DNA from: Erysipelotrichaceae bacterium
GTDB taxonomy: Bacteria > Bacillota_I > Bacilli_A > Erysipelotrichales > Erysipelotrichaceae
Assembly (NCBI GenBank): GCA_017454765.1
Contig: JAFTCJ010000006.1
Coordinates: 31,523 to 95,522 of the forward strand
Direction: 5' to 3'
Length of the DNA: 64,000 nt
This document shows, one piece after another, positions 45,490-53,527 of the stretch. Under the pieces are notes generated by a model. That model ran no database searches, was not told where the DNA came from, and was given only the letters and a program-made list of their open reading frames with translations. The position numbers and the translations under genes are program-made. How positions within the stretch are numbered: position 1 is the stretch's first letter; the number at the start of each line of letters is the position of its first letter.

Positions 45490-48400
45490 TGTTCGTGATC
45501 ATCAAAGACGGGAAAAAGATCATCCCGAAATTTCTGAATGAAACAGACACCGTTTCCTACAAAGGCATCAGTATCTATCCCAACAATGCCTATCATTACC
45601 TGTATCTGAAACCGGGGTACTGTCTCGATGACGGTCGCAAGAGCTGCCGTCTGGCACCGGGAATTTATCACGTCGATGTGGAAAATGCCTGTTATCAGAT
45701 ACTGCTTTATGTCTACGGTGATGACAAAGGCTATCAGCAGTATGATTTCTATCACAACACTGACAATGTGCGCATTGCTTACGGTTCAGGCGACATCACC
45801 TTGACGGAAAGTTTTGCGGGCAAAGGAGAACTGAGGATCAGTTGCGGTGTGATCACAGGGGATCTTGATTTTTCGATCAACGGGAAACAATATGACGGTT
45901 TCAGGCTCAATGACGGCGATCTGATTGAATGTCTGGGTTTGAGGATCTTCTACTATGAGAAGTTTCTTTACATCAACCGCTTTCTTTCTAAAATATCTCT
46001 GAAACCGTATCATCTTTCCGGACAGCTGATCCGCTACGGAACACGGAAACGCAGGATCGTTCCCGTCATCTCCCGTACTTATGAGGAACTGATCATTCCG
46101 GAAACCGAAGCGTATGAAGAAGCGGAAAGAAAAAGCCAGAGCGATGTTTTAAGGACGATACTGCCTAATTCGATCATGACCTGTTCGATCATCGCCTTAT
46201 CGGCTGTGAGTCTTTACAACAGCTACATGAACGGAAACAGCATCATGTCCTCCCTGACTTATGTGATCACACCTTCGGCGATGCTGATGACAGGTGTATT
46301 CCTGCCTGTGTTTTTCTACCGGAAAGAAAAGAAGGAAGATGAAAGAAGGATCAGTGAATCAAGAAACAGTTATCTGGATTATCTCTCAGCCTATGAGAAA
46401 GAAGTTGACAGGCGGGTTGAAGATTACCTGAAACAGGAAAAGGAGCGTTTCTTCTCACTGGAAGATCTGAAAAAGGAGCCTTTTTCGATCAGGAAGAACG
46501 ACCCGGATTTCATGAAGATCTGTCTGGGAGAAATTTATCAGGAAGAACCGTTTTTATGTTCCGGCAGGGACAAACAGATCGATGATGTCCTGAAAGGCAT
46601 ACAGCGGAAACTATCCTACATCGGACCGCTGCCGCTGATGCTGGATCTGAAGGAAGACAAGAGGGTGACGATCATCTCCAAAGCTTCAGAGAAGTCTTAT
46701 TTCTTCCTGCATTTTCTGCTGGAACTCTCTTTCCGGCACAGTTATGAGGATCTTGGCATCGCTGTCTACTCGAAGAACCGGGATCTGATCTCCGATTTCT
46801 ATTATCTGCCGCACCTGTTTCACAATGAACGGCGTCTCTTCTGTTATCAGGAAAGACAGCTGCAGGAACTGGACATGCTGAAACTGGATCATCCTCTTGT
46901 ACTGTTCATGGATGAAAAGAGCGACTATGTTTTTTCCAATCCTTTGATCAGTGTGATATATTTCTCTGATGATTCCGCCGATCTGTACAAGGACAGCGAC
47001 TGTGTGGCTGAATATCTGAATCAGACAGGTACGCTCTATAACGGTGAGAAAAAGACATTTGCCTATACCAAACAGCTATGTGACTTCGCAAAGGTCTTTC
47101 ATCTTCTGGGAAGCTACAATGATGTGTTTCAGGAGAAAGACGATATCTCGTTTCAGAAACTGTTTTCTGATTTTGATATCAGGGAAAGCTATCGGAGTCT
47201 TCATAGGGATCTGCGCTGTGATTTTGCCTGGCATGAGGAACAGCTGCTTTTCTTTGATCTGCACGAAAGCAGACAGGGTCCCCACGGTCTGATCGCCGGA
47301 TCGACCGGTTCGGGAAAATCAGAGCTGATCATATCGATGTTGCTGGCATTATGTATCCGTTATTCGCCGCAGTATCTGAACATCGTTCTGATCGATTACA
47401 AAGGAGGCGGCATTGAAGAGTCTCTGTCTTATGAAGGAAACAGACTTCCCCATATCATCGCTTCTTTAAGCAATCTTGAAAACTACGCCTTGCAAAGACT
47501 GATTATCGCCTTGCGCAATGAGTGTATCTCAAGACAGAAACTGTTCCGCATATTGGCGGAGAAAAGCGGCATTTCCGTCATGAATCTGGATGATTATCTT
47601 TCATCCAGACCGGAGGCTTACGATCTGGAAAGGATCGCTCATCTGCTGATCGTGGTGGATGAATTCGCAGAACTGAAAAAGGAAAATCCGGAAGCGATCA
47701 GGGAACTGATCTCGATCTCCCGCATCGGCAGGAGCCTGGGTATCCATCTGATCCTGGCCACACAGAAACCTTCGGGAAACATCGATGATGAGATCTTTTC
47801 GAATTCCCGTTTCAAGATCGCTCTGAAGACTTTCGAAGAAAGAGATTCCGTGGACATCATCCGAAGCAAAGATGCCGCTTATCTGAAAAAACCGGGCAGT
47901 TTCCTGTTGCGGGTCGATGAGTCGCTGATCGGCGCTCAGAGCATCTACGCAAAAAGGGACGCTGAAGGAAAGGAACCTTACGAAGTATCTCTGCTGGACG
48001 GATCTCTGGATCTTGTAAAGAAGAAGACACTTGCCAGGGGAAGGGGGATCAGTGAAGCTTCTTATTTTGTTTCAAAGATCATTTCCGTTGTAAAGGAACT
48101 CAATATTCCCGAAAAGAAACTGGATTATTCTCCTCCGGAGCCGATGGAACGGAAAAATCTGATCCGGGGCCGCTGTTTTGTCTTCGGAGAAGGGGATGAC
48201 TATCTGAACAGCATAAGAAAGCCGGTCGCCTACGGTCTGAATGAAAACATTCTGATCTGTTCCGACAGGAAAAAAGAGATCTGCAGTCTGCTCAACACGC
48301 TTGCGGAGAATCAGAGACAGTGTGTGCTGATAGGCCATATAAAATATGAGAATGAATTCATATCGGATTATTTCCATTATTCGGAAACGGCTGAGATTGA

Positions 48401-49109
48401 TCATCTATTAAAGATCTTAAGCAGAAAAGATCCGAAACTGTGTCTGCTGATCGAAGATCTGCCTGTCTTTCTTTCCTATGATGATTCTTATCAGGAGAAA
48501 CTGCTCAAGCTGCTCAAACGCAGTGAAAGCATGAATTTTAGCATCGTCTGTTTTTCTTCTTCCGTTCAGCTGAGTTACAAGCTGATCGCGGCTTTCAGAA
48601 GAAAGATCCTGATCGGTGTGAATGACAAAAATGATATCTCTTATCTCTTCGGTTCAAGAAGCTCATATGAAGGAAACAGTTTTTACTACGAAGAGGAAGC
48701 GGTCTGTTTTGTACCGATACGGATCGAAGAATTTGTTTCCGGAGAAAGGAAGATAAGTCCTCTGGTCACAAAGATACCGGAAGAGTTAAAAGCTGTGAAA
48801 AATGAAAACGGCTGTCTTCTGGGTTTTGATGCAGCACAGAGGAAGGAACTGTTTATTGATCACAGAATACTGATTACTTCCTTTGATGAGGATGCGCTGG
48901 ATCTTTACCGCAAAGCATATGGAGAAGATATGGAAATAGTTTCCTATGATCCGAAACTGCCCCCGGCAGAAGAGTTTCTGTGGATCGGTCCCGGTATCTT
49001 TTCCCAGCGTCTGTTTTTCACGGATCTCAGGGAAGATCTGAAAGAGGATGAAGCGATCTATTTCCATTTGGGAAGAAAGACATTGATAAAGAGGATCACT
49101 CATGCATAG
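45486..49109 (+). CDS. essC: EssC-like FtsK/SpoIIIE ATPase of type VII secretion, shortened
   Basis: A 1207-residue membrane ATPase; typical Firmicutes EssC proteins are about 1480. Seen: an N-terminal region of about 190 residues with FHA-like beta pattern, two membrane helices at about 222-277, a linker, and one intact FtsK-type ATPase. That ATPase has Walker A GSTGSGKSE at 605, IVLIDYKGGGIEE, Walker B LLIVVDEFAEL near 720, and LILATQKPSG. A second module starts near 890 but where Walker A is expected it reads NILICSDRKKEI, and Walker B-like LCLLIEDLP remains. The C-terminal ~110 residues look like the stump of a third module. EssC drives export of WXG100/LXG substrates; none is encoded here. 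Confidence 0.85.
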   Translation: MMFVIIKDGKKIIPKFLNETDTVSYKGISIYPNNAYHYLYLKPGYCLDDGRKSCRLAPGIYHVDVENACYQILLYVYGDDKGYQQYDFYHNTDNVRIAYGSGDITLTESFAGKGELRISCGVITGDLDFSINGKQYDGFRLNDGDLIECLGLRIFYYEKFLYINRFLSKISLKPYHLSGQLIRYGTRKRRIVPVISRTYEELIIPETEAYEEAERKSQSDVLRTILPNSIMTCSIIALSAVSLYNSYMNGNSIMSSLTYVITPSAMLMTGVFLPVFFYRKEKKEDERRISESRNSYLDYLSAYEKEVDRRVEDYLKQEKERFFSLEDLKKEPFSIRKNDPDFMKICLGEIYQEEPFLCSGRDKQIDDVLKGIQRKLSYIGPLPLMLDLKEDKRVTIISKASEKSYFFLHFLLELSFRHSYEDLGIAVYSKNRDLISDFYYLPHLFHNERRLFCYQERQLQELDMLKLDHPLVLFMDEKSDYVFSNPLISVIYFSDDSADLYKDSDCVAEYLNQTGTLYNGEKKTFAYTKQLCDFAKVFHLLGSYNDVFQEKDDISFQKLFSDFDIRESYRSLHRDLRCDFAWHEEQLLFFDLHESRQGPHGLIAGSTGSGKSELIISMLLALCIRYSPQYLNIVLIDYKGGGIEESLSYEGNRLPHIIASLSNLENYALQRLIIALRNECISRQKLFRILAEKSGISVMNLDDYLSSRPEAYDLERIAHLLIVVDEFAELKKENPEAIRELISISRIGRSLGIHLILATQKPSGNIDDEIFSNSRFKIALKTFEERDSVDIIRSKDAAYLKKPGSFLLRVDESLIGAQSIYAKRDAEGKEPYEVSLLDGSLDLVKKKTLARGRGISEASYFVSKIISVVKELNIPEKKLDYSPPEPMERKNLIRGRCFVFGEGDDYLNSIRKPVAYGLNENILICSDRKKEICSLLNTLAENQRQCVLIGHIKYENEFISDYFHYSETAEIDHLLKILSRKDPKLCLLIEDLPVFLSYDDSYQEKLLKLLKRSESMNFSIVCFSSSVQLSYKLIAAFRRKILIGVNDKNDISYLFGSRSSYEGNSFYYEEEAVCFVPIRIEEFVSGERKISPLVTKIPEELKAVKNENGCLLGFDAAQRKELFIDHRILITSFDEDALDLYRKAYGEDMEIVSYDPKLPPAEEFLWIGPGIFSQRLFFTDLREDLKEDEAIYFHLGRKTLIKRITHA

Positions 49110-49335
49110 ACTGACAGTCAGAATGAAGGATGTGAAGAGTTCTATGATCATTGAAGCGGCACTGGATGAAAGACTCAGTTTCAGAGACAATTTCCGATTG
49201 CTGGAAGAACTGCTGGAGATCCCATTGACAGATGCACAGGTCTACGACCCGTATAAAAAAATTTTCCTGGACAGGAATATCGTCATTTCCGATTTTCATT
49301 TCGGGAGTTTCATGCTGCTGCACCTGTTCTGCTGA
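49102..49335 (+). CDS. Small protein in YukD/EsaB position, possible ubiquitin-like type VII component
   Basis: A 77-residue protein starting 8 bases inside the end of the EssC-like gene, with GAGGAT before the ATG. Its size, place next to EssC and late segment VYDPYKKIFLDRNIVISDFH, resembling the ubiquitin-fold turn LSDYGI of YukD/EsaB, suggest an EsaB homologue. The sequence is too short and diverged to be sure. It has no signal peptide or membrane helix. EsaB proteins regulate or assemble type VII systems. Confidence 0.6.
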   Translation: MHRLTVRMKDVKSSMIIEAALDERLSFRDNFRLLEELLEIPLTDAQVYDPYKKIFLDRNIVISDFHFGSFMLLHLFC

Positions 49336-50166
49336 TCATTTCTGTTTCAGGGTATAGAACACGATCTCGGCGTCCGCATTCAGGCGGGCGTTTTTAGAGC
49401 AGCGTCCGACACCGTTGCTGATATCGAGCGTCACGTTGTTTTTCGTATACTTGCCGCGGAAGTATTTGCGGCAGCCGTATTCCTTGCCGATGTCGGAAAT
49501 GACCGGGATGTAGATCTGTCCGCCCCGTGAATGACCGGCAAACAGGCAGTCGGCGCTGTAGCCGAGGACTGAATCGAAAATATCCGGACAGTGAGACAGG
49601 ACAAAGGAAAAGTAATTCGCATTGATGCCGGAAAAGGCTGAAGTCACATCCGGCGAGCCGCCGTTGAGCGAATCGATACCGACGATATTGAGGTAGGTGC
49701 TGCGGTTGATGCTGATGAGATCGCTGCTGTTGTCCAATACGGTGAATCCGGAAACCAGAAGAAGGTTTTCGATCTCTTCTTTCCTGATATGGTCCTGATC
49801 ACCCAGTACCGCAAACTTTCCGTATCTGGCTTTTAAAGAAGACAGCTGCTGGATCAGGAAAATGCGCTCTTCTTCTTCTGGAAAAGCACTCTGATCGATC
49901 AGATCACCGGCAAAAACGATCAGATCCGGCTGGAAGGAATTGATCGTCTCGACAGTATTCTGCAGGAAATCCTGACCGATATACGATCCGTAATAAAGGT
50001 CGGAAAAAGCGGCGATCAGAAAACCGCTGCTGTCTTCACTGATCTTATCTGAATAAAGGATTTCTTCTCTGATCCTGAGCTGTTTCGTATTGATCCTGAC
50101 GGCATTGTAGTACGCCAGGGTACAGACCAGAATCAGAGCTGCTGCCAAAAGAATCTTCTTGATCAC
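49336..50166 (-). CDS. Metallophosphoesterase-like membrane-anchored protein with altered metal motifs
   Basis: A 276-residue YkuE-like calcineurin phosphoesterase fold with an N-terminal signal-anchor (ILLAAALILVCTLAYYNAV). Seen: AFSDLYYGS where the family has SDLHxG, VFAGDLIDQ intact, VLGDQDH where GNHD is expected, SHCPDIFD intact, and FAGHSRGGQ where GHTHGG is usual. Three metal-ligand positions are thus changed (H to Y, N to D, H to R). It may be inactive, use another metal set or bind a ligand only. It is convergent with, and directly abuts, the EsaB-like gene, and no terminator hairpin lies between. Confidence 0.78.
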   Translation of the reverse strand: MIKKILLAAALILVCTLAYYNAVRINTKQLRIREEILYSDKISEDSSGFLIAAFSDLYYGSYIGQDFLQNTVETINSFQPDLIVFAGDLIDQSAFPEEEERIFLIQQLSSLKARYGKFAVLGDQDHIRKEEIENLLLVSGFTVLDNSSDLISINRSTYLNIVGIDSLNGGSPDVTSAFSGINANYFSFVLSHCPDIFDSVLGYSADCLFAGHSRGGQIYIPVISDIGKEYGCRKYFRGKYTKNNVTLDISNGVGRCSKNARLNADAEIVFYTLKQK

Positions 50167-50249
50167 AAATTAATTATAGCTTATCCAAATCACATAATTT
50201 TACATAATTCCAACATAATCTGAATACAGATATTTTGTACGATATAGTT

Positions 50250-50361
50250 GCAAGGAAGTGAGGCCTTGCCGATACTAGCCCCCTAAAATCAGTTGTATCG
50301 AATGTATTTATCCCCTTAAATAATCAAAAGAACTGCTCCCGAAGATAACGGGAGCTTTTCT
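50250..50361 (+). ncRNA. Candidate small RNA with C-rich loops
   Basis: A stretch of about 110 bases with no ORF and clear secondary structure. Hairpin 1 is GCAAGG/CCTTGC (50250-50269). Hairpin 2 is CGATAC/GTATCG (50270-50300), with a 19-base loop containing CCCCC (50279-50283). A single-stranded A/T stretch follows with TTATCCCCTTAAA (CCCC at 50312-50315), and then a Rho-independent terminator. Two exposed C-runs before a terminator resemble the RsaE/RoxS class of Firmicutes sRNAs that pair with Shine-Dalgarno sequences; homology is not claimed. No known riboswitch signature was recognised. The promoter is not clear; TACGAT at 50238-50243 is suitably placed. Confidence 0.5.
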
Positions 50362-50362
50362 T
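50335..50362 (+). terminator. Terminator of the candidate small RNA
   Basis: GCTCCCG and CGGGAGC form a 7-bp stem around AAGATAA, followed by TTTTCTT. It lies upstream of the promoter of the next gene. Confidence 0.88.
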
Positions 50363-50365
50363 ATG

Positions 50366-50374
50366 TGTTAGAAT
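50366..50374 (+). promoter_or_regulatory. Extended -10 box for the leaderless DUF4015 gene
   Basis: TGTTAGAAT, then 6 bases (TGACTT) to ATG 50381, with no ribosome binding site. Confidence 0.65.
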
Positions 50375-50380
50375 TGACTT

Positions 50381-52030
50381 ATGGGCAGAAAGAAGAAAAA
50401 GAAAAACAGGACAAAAGCTCTGATCTTTGTCCTTCTCGGTCTGATTTTGCTGGCTTTGGGCGCTTTGGGTTTTCTGGTATATCAGAATATCCAGGACAAC
50501 AAGACAGATCCTTATTATCTGGCATCAGAGAATCCGCAGATCGTTTTAAGAGACAAGGAAGGAAATGAGCATTCTTTTGTCAGGGGAACCCCTGTCGATA
50601 TCAAAAAGAAAAGAGAAAACATCGATGATATCGAATACTGCCGCTTTGTCATCGATGATGTTTCTTATTATGTTCTGGAAAGCGATCTGGTGACAGAGAA
50701 GAAAGACTGCGTCAGGGAAACGACGCTGTATGCCCTCAGGGACCATGTTCTGACCAGGGAATATAATGACTATCATATTGCCGGCTGGGTGACAAAGGGA
50801 AGTGCCTTATCAGTCAGCGGCTATCATGAATTATCGGAAGACGGCACTGTCGATTATTATCTGGTGAATGACACAGGCTATATCGACAGCGGACATGCTG
50901 CATTGGCGTATTACGAGACAGGACTGGATGCTTCGATCTATGAAGATCTTTTTTATGGCGAAGGGGGAAGCCCGCTGGCCGTCGATTATTATCATAAGGA
51001 ATCCTTTGTGCCCAAAAAGCAGATGCCGGAAAAAGTGAATGCTTTGTATATCAATGCGGAAGCCATCAGCGATGCCGATTCCTATATCGATGCAGCCGGA
51101 CAGACTTCAGGCATCAATGCCTTTGTCGTCGACATCAAAGACTGTTACATCGATACGCAGCTGGCTTACGAGTCACCGGTCGGAAAGGAATATGCTCCTT
51201 CGACCTACAACATTCCCAACAGTTTTGAAACTTATCAGCAGAATCTGAAGAAACTGAAGGATGCCGGTTATTATCTGATCGGCAGGATCACGGCCTTCAA
51301 GGATGATTCTTTTGCGCTGGACAATCCGGATGAAGCATTGCTTTATGACGGCAGATTATATAATTACGGTTCCGTCAAGTGGCCGAGCATCTATTCCAGA
51401 AAGATGTGGGAGTACAATGTCGCTCTGGCGATGGAAGCGGTCAGTGAAATGGGCTTTGATGAGATACAGTTTGACTATGTCCGTCTGCCGGAAGATGTGG
51501 AAGATGTCGATCTGAGAAATACATACGATGAAACAAGAGCACAGGCCGTGACCGGTTTCTTACGTTATGCGGCCGAGTATCTGCATTCCCAGGGCATCTA
51601 TGTATCGGCTGATGTCTTCGGTGAGACCAGCGGTGATGATGACGGCAAGTTCTCCTGCTTCGTTTCTTATTACGGTCAGTTCTGGCCGGCCATTTCCAAT
51701 GCCGTCGATGCGGTGTCTTCGATGCCTTATCCCGATCATTTTGCTTCCTATGCCTACGGTATCCCCGCGCCCTGGAGTAATCCGGGCGAGCTGATGTACA
51801 GCTGGGGCAGAGCGACTTATTATGCACAGGAAAACACCTATGATCCGGCCAAATGCCGCACCTGGATCATGGCTCAGAATTCGGATCCTTATGATGTATA
51901 TTACGGGCCTGATTTTATTGCCGCCCAGATCGACGGACTCAGAAGAGCGGGCGTGGATGACGGTTATCTGACCTGGAATGCTTCTTCCAATCTGAACAAG
52001 TATTATTCCTACGCCGAGGTCCTGGATTAG
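50381..52030 (+). CDS. DUF4015 putative glycoside hydrolase, membrane-anchored
   Basis: A 549-residue protein. Seen: a very basic N-terminus (MGRKKKKKNRTK), a signal-anchor helix (ALIFVLLGLILLALGALGFL), and an SH3-like or beta-rich region to about residue 200. A TIM-barrel-like DUF4015 domain follows: VNALYINAEAISD, AFVVDIKD, YLIGRITAFKDD, GFDEIQFDYVRLPEDVED, GIYVSADVFGE and SMPYPDHFASYAYGI. Acidic residues on consecutive strands (FDYVR, ADVFGE) are those proposed as catalytic in this glycosidase-like family; the substrate is unknown, perhaps a cell-wall polymer. It is outside the membrane. Its stop overlaps the stop of convergent mnmM by 4 bases. Confidence 0.88.
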   Translation: MGRKKKKKNRTKALIFVLLGLILLALGALGFLVYQNIQDNKTDPYYLASENPQIVLRDKEGNEHSFVRGTPVDIKKKRENIDDIEYCRFVIDDVSYYVLESDLVTEKKDCVRETTLYALRDHVLTREYNDYHIAGWVTKGSALSVSGYHELSEDGTVDYYLVNDTGYIDSGHAALAYYETGLDASIYEDLFYGEGGSPLAVDYYHKESFVPKKQMPEKVNALYINAEAISDADSYIDAAGQTSGINAFVVDIKDCYIDTQLAYESPVGKEYAPSTYNIPNSFETYQQNLKKLKDAGYYLIGRITAFKDDSFALDNPDEALLYDGRLYNYGSVKWPSIYSRKMWEYNVALAMEAVSEMGFDEIQFDYVRLPEDVEDVDLRNTYDETRAQAVTGFLRYAAEYLHSQGIYVSADVFGETSGDDDGKFSCFVSYYGQFWPAISNAVDAVSSMPYPDHFASYAYGIPAPWSNPGELMYSWGRATYYAQENTYDPAKCRTWIMAQNSDPYDVYYGPDFIAAQIDGLRRAGVDDGYLTWNASSNLNKYYSYAEVLD

Positions 52031-52548
52031 TTTTTCCGTATGATATAGGTGATGGGTGAATCAATTTTATTCTGAGAATAGGTTTCAATGATCTGAAACC
52101 TGTTTTTATTGATATGGTCTTTCAGAAGATAGTATTCGTCTTTTCCGCCTTTGTGTCCGATGTAAAAGGTGATCACGATGTATCCTTTCTCTTCCAGCAG
52201 GGAATAGGCCTTGTCAAAGGCGATCAGCGTTTCTTCGGCTTTTGTGATACGGGTCTCTTGTGATGAAGGAAGATAGCCAAGATTAAATATGAAGAGCCTG
52301 ATCTTTTCTTTGATATAGCGGTCGATATTGATGTGATTGTCATGGATCAGGATGACATTGTCATATTCCGCAGTCTTTTCTCTGCTGCGTCTGATCGCTT
52401 CTTCAGAGATGTCAAAAGCATAGACTGTCTTTGCGTATCGGGCAAGGAAAAGGGTGTCGCTGCCGTTACCGGCTGTCATGTCGGCAACGATGTCATCCTT
52501 GCCGATCAGCGGTCTGATGTACTTATGCACAAACGTATTATTGTTCAT
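52027..52548 (-). CDS. mnmM: tRNA mnm5U34 methyltransferase (MnmM/YtqB family)
   Basis: A 173-residue SAM-dependent methyltransferase. Seen: motif I VADMTAGNGSDTLFLAR, motif II VYAFDISEEAI, IFNLGYLPSS and VITFYIGHKGGKDEY, all typical of the YtqB family. In Bacillus the homologue methylates nm5(s2)U at the tRNA wobble position. AGGGG lies 7 bases before the ATG and the gene overlaps mnmL by 11 bases, the same pairing as ytqA-ytqB in Bacillus. Confidence 0.9.
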   Translation of the reverse strand: MNNNTFVHKYIRPLIGKDDIVADMTAGNGSDTLFLARYAKTVYAFDISEEAIRRSREKTAEYDNVILIHDNHINIDRYIKEKIRLFIFNLGYLPSSQETRITKAEETLIAFDKAYSLLEEKGYIVITFYIGHKGGKDEYYLLKDHINKNRFQIIETYSQNKIDSPITYIIRKN

Positions 52549-53479
52549 AGCGGATCCCCTGAAAAGTGTTTCTTTTCCGCATCAGTTTGTCGATGTCGTT
52601 CAGGATCGTCGTCTTGTTTATAAGCCAGGACGGAGAAAGCAGATCTTCGGCGATCGGATCTCCGGTCAGCCGTTCGATGACGACTTCAGGTCTTAACAGT
52701 TCCAGCTGATCAACGACCAGCGAAATGTAGTCTTCCCTAGAGATCAGTTCAAAAGGTTCTGCTTCATACATGTCACCCAGCGCCGTATTTCTGATCACGT
52801 GCAGCATGTGGATCTTGATGCCGTCAAAAGGCAGATGTGAGATATCTGCTACTGTTTTCAACATGTCGTCCTTAGTTTCGAAAGGCAGTCCGTTCATCAC
52901 ATGGACACAGGATCTGATCTTTGTTTTTTCCAGTCTGTATAAGGCGTCTTTGAAATCGGAAAAGTCATAACAGCGGTTAAGCAGTTTTCCGGTTTCATCA
53001 TTGGAAGTCTGCAGACCGAGTTCCAGCCATACCGGTTTTTGTTCACAAAGACTGTCAAGGTAGCTGACTGTTTCATCTTCCAGACAGTCGCATCTGGTCG
53101 CGATCGAGATCTCGGCGACCTCATCCATATCCGCAAACAGCTGCGTCATCTCCCTGATCTTCGACAAAGGTCCGTAGGTATTGGAGAAGGACTGGAAATA
53201 AGGGATGTACATGCCGTTGGGCCATTTGCGGTCCATGATCCTCTTGTTGTCTTCATACTGTTTCAGAAGACTTTCAGACAGCGAAGGATTGGAATCGCCG
53301 CTTCCTTTTTCCGAACAGAAGATGCAGCCGCCGATGCCTTTGTTTCCGTCACGGTTGGGACAGGAAAAACCGGCATTCAGCATGACCTTTGATACCTTGC
53401 AGTGATATCTGTTTTTCAGATAGTAGTTGAAGGTGTGATATCTTTTTTCGTTGAAAGAATAGGGAAAGGGATTGTCCAT
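52538..53479 (-). CDS. mnmL: Radical SAM protein, YtqA/MnmL family (TIGR01212)
   Basis: A 313-residue radical SAM enzyme. Start 53479 (MDNPFPYSFNEKRYHTFNYY) is chosen because a TATAAT box lies 6 bases before it; the longer frame from 53518 would begin inside a terminator. Seen: the CxnCxxC cluster in FSCPNRDGNKGIGGCIFCSE (spacing CPNRDG...CIFC, as in TIGR01212), EISIATRCDCLEDE, and WLELGLQTSNDETG. It works with MnmM in wobble-uridine modification in Bacillus; the assignment here rests on family and gene pairing. Confidence 0.9.
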   Translation of the reverse strand: MDNPFPYSFNEKRYHTFNYYLKNRYHCKVSKVMLNAGFSCPNRDGNKGIGGCIFCSEKGSGDSNPSLSESLLKQYEDNKRIMDRKWPNGMYIPYFQSFSNTYGPLSKIREMTQLFADMDEVAEISIATRCDCLEDETVSYLDSLCEQKPVWLELGLQTSNDETGKLLNRCYDFSDFKDALYRLEKTKIRSCVHVMNGLPFETKDDMLKTVADISHLPFDGIKIHMLHVIRNTALGDMYEAEPFELISREDYISLVVDQLELLRPEVVIERLTGDPIAEDLLSPSWLINKTTILNDIDKLMRKRNTFQGIRYEQ

Positions 53480-53485
53480 ATATCC

Positions 53486-53491
53486 ATTATA
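53486..53491 (-). promoter_or_regulatory. -10 box for leaderless mnmL
   Basis: TATAAT on the minus strand, then GGATAT (6 bases) and the ATG. It directly adjoins the T-run of the terminator of the UMF1 gene. Confidence 0.65.
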
Positions 53492-53519
53492 TAAAAAGGT
53501 GAGCTTTTTGAAGCTCACC
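53490..53519 (-). terminator. Terminator after the UMF1 transporter gene
   Basis: GGTGAGCTT and AAGCTCACC form a 9-bp stem with a 4-base loop. On the minus strand it is followed by TTTTTATAT, which runs into the mnmL -10 box. Confidence 0.88.
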
Positions 53520-53527
53520 CTGATTGA

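Noticed and set aside
50221..50380. Riboswitch or 6S RNA in the region before the DUF4015 gene
   Set aside because: None of the riboswitch cores I know is present and the RNA is too short and hairpin-broken for 6S; a C-rich small RNA is the better description.
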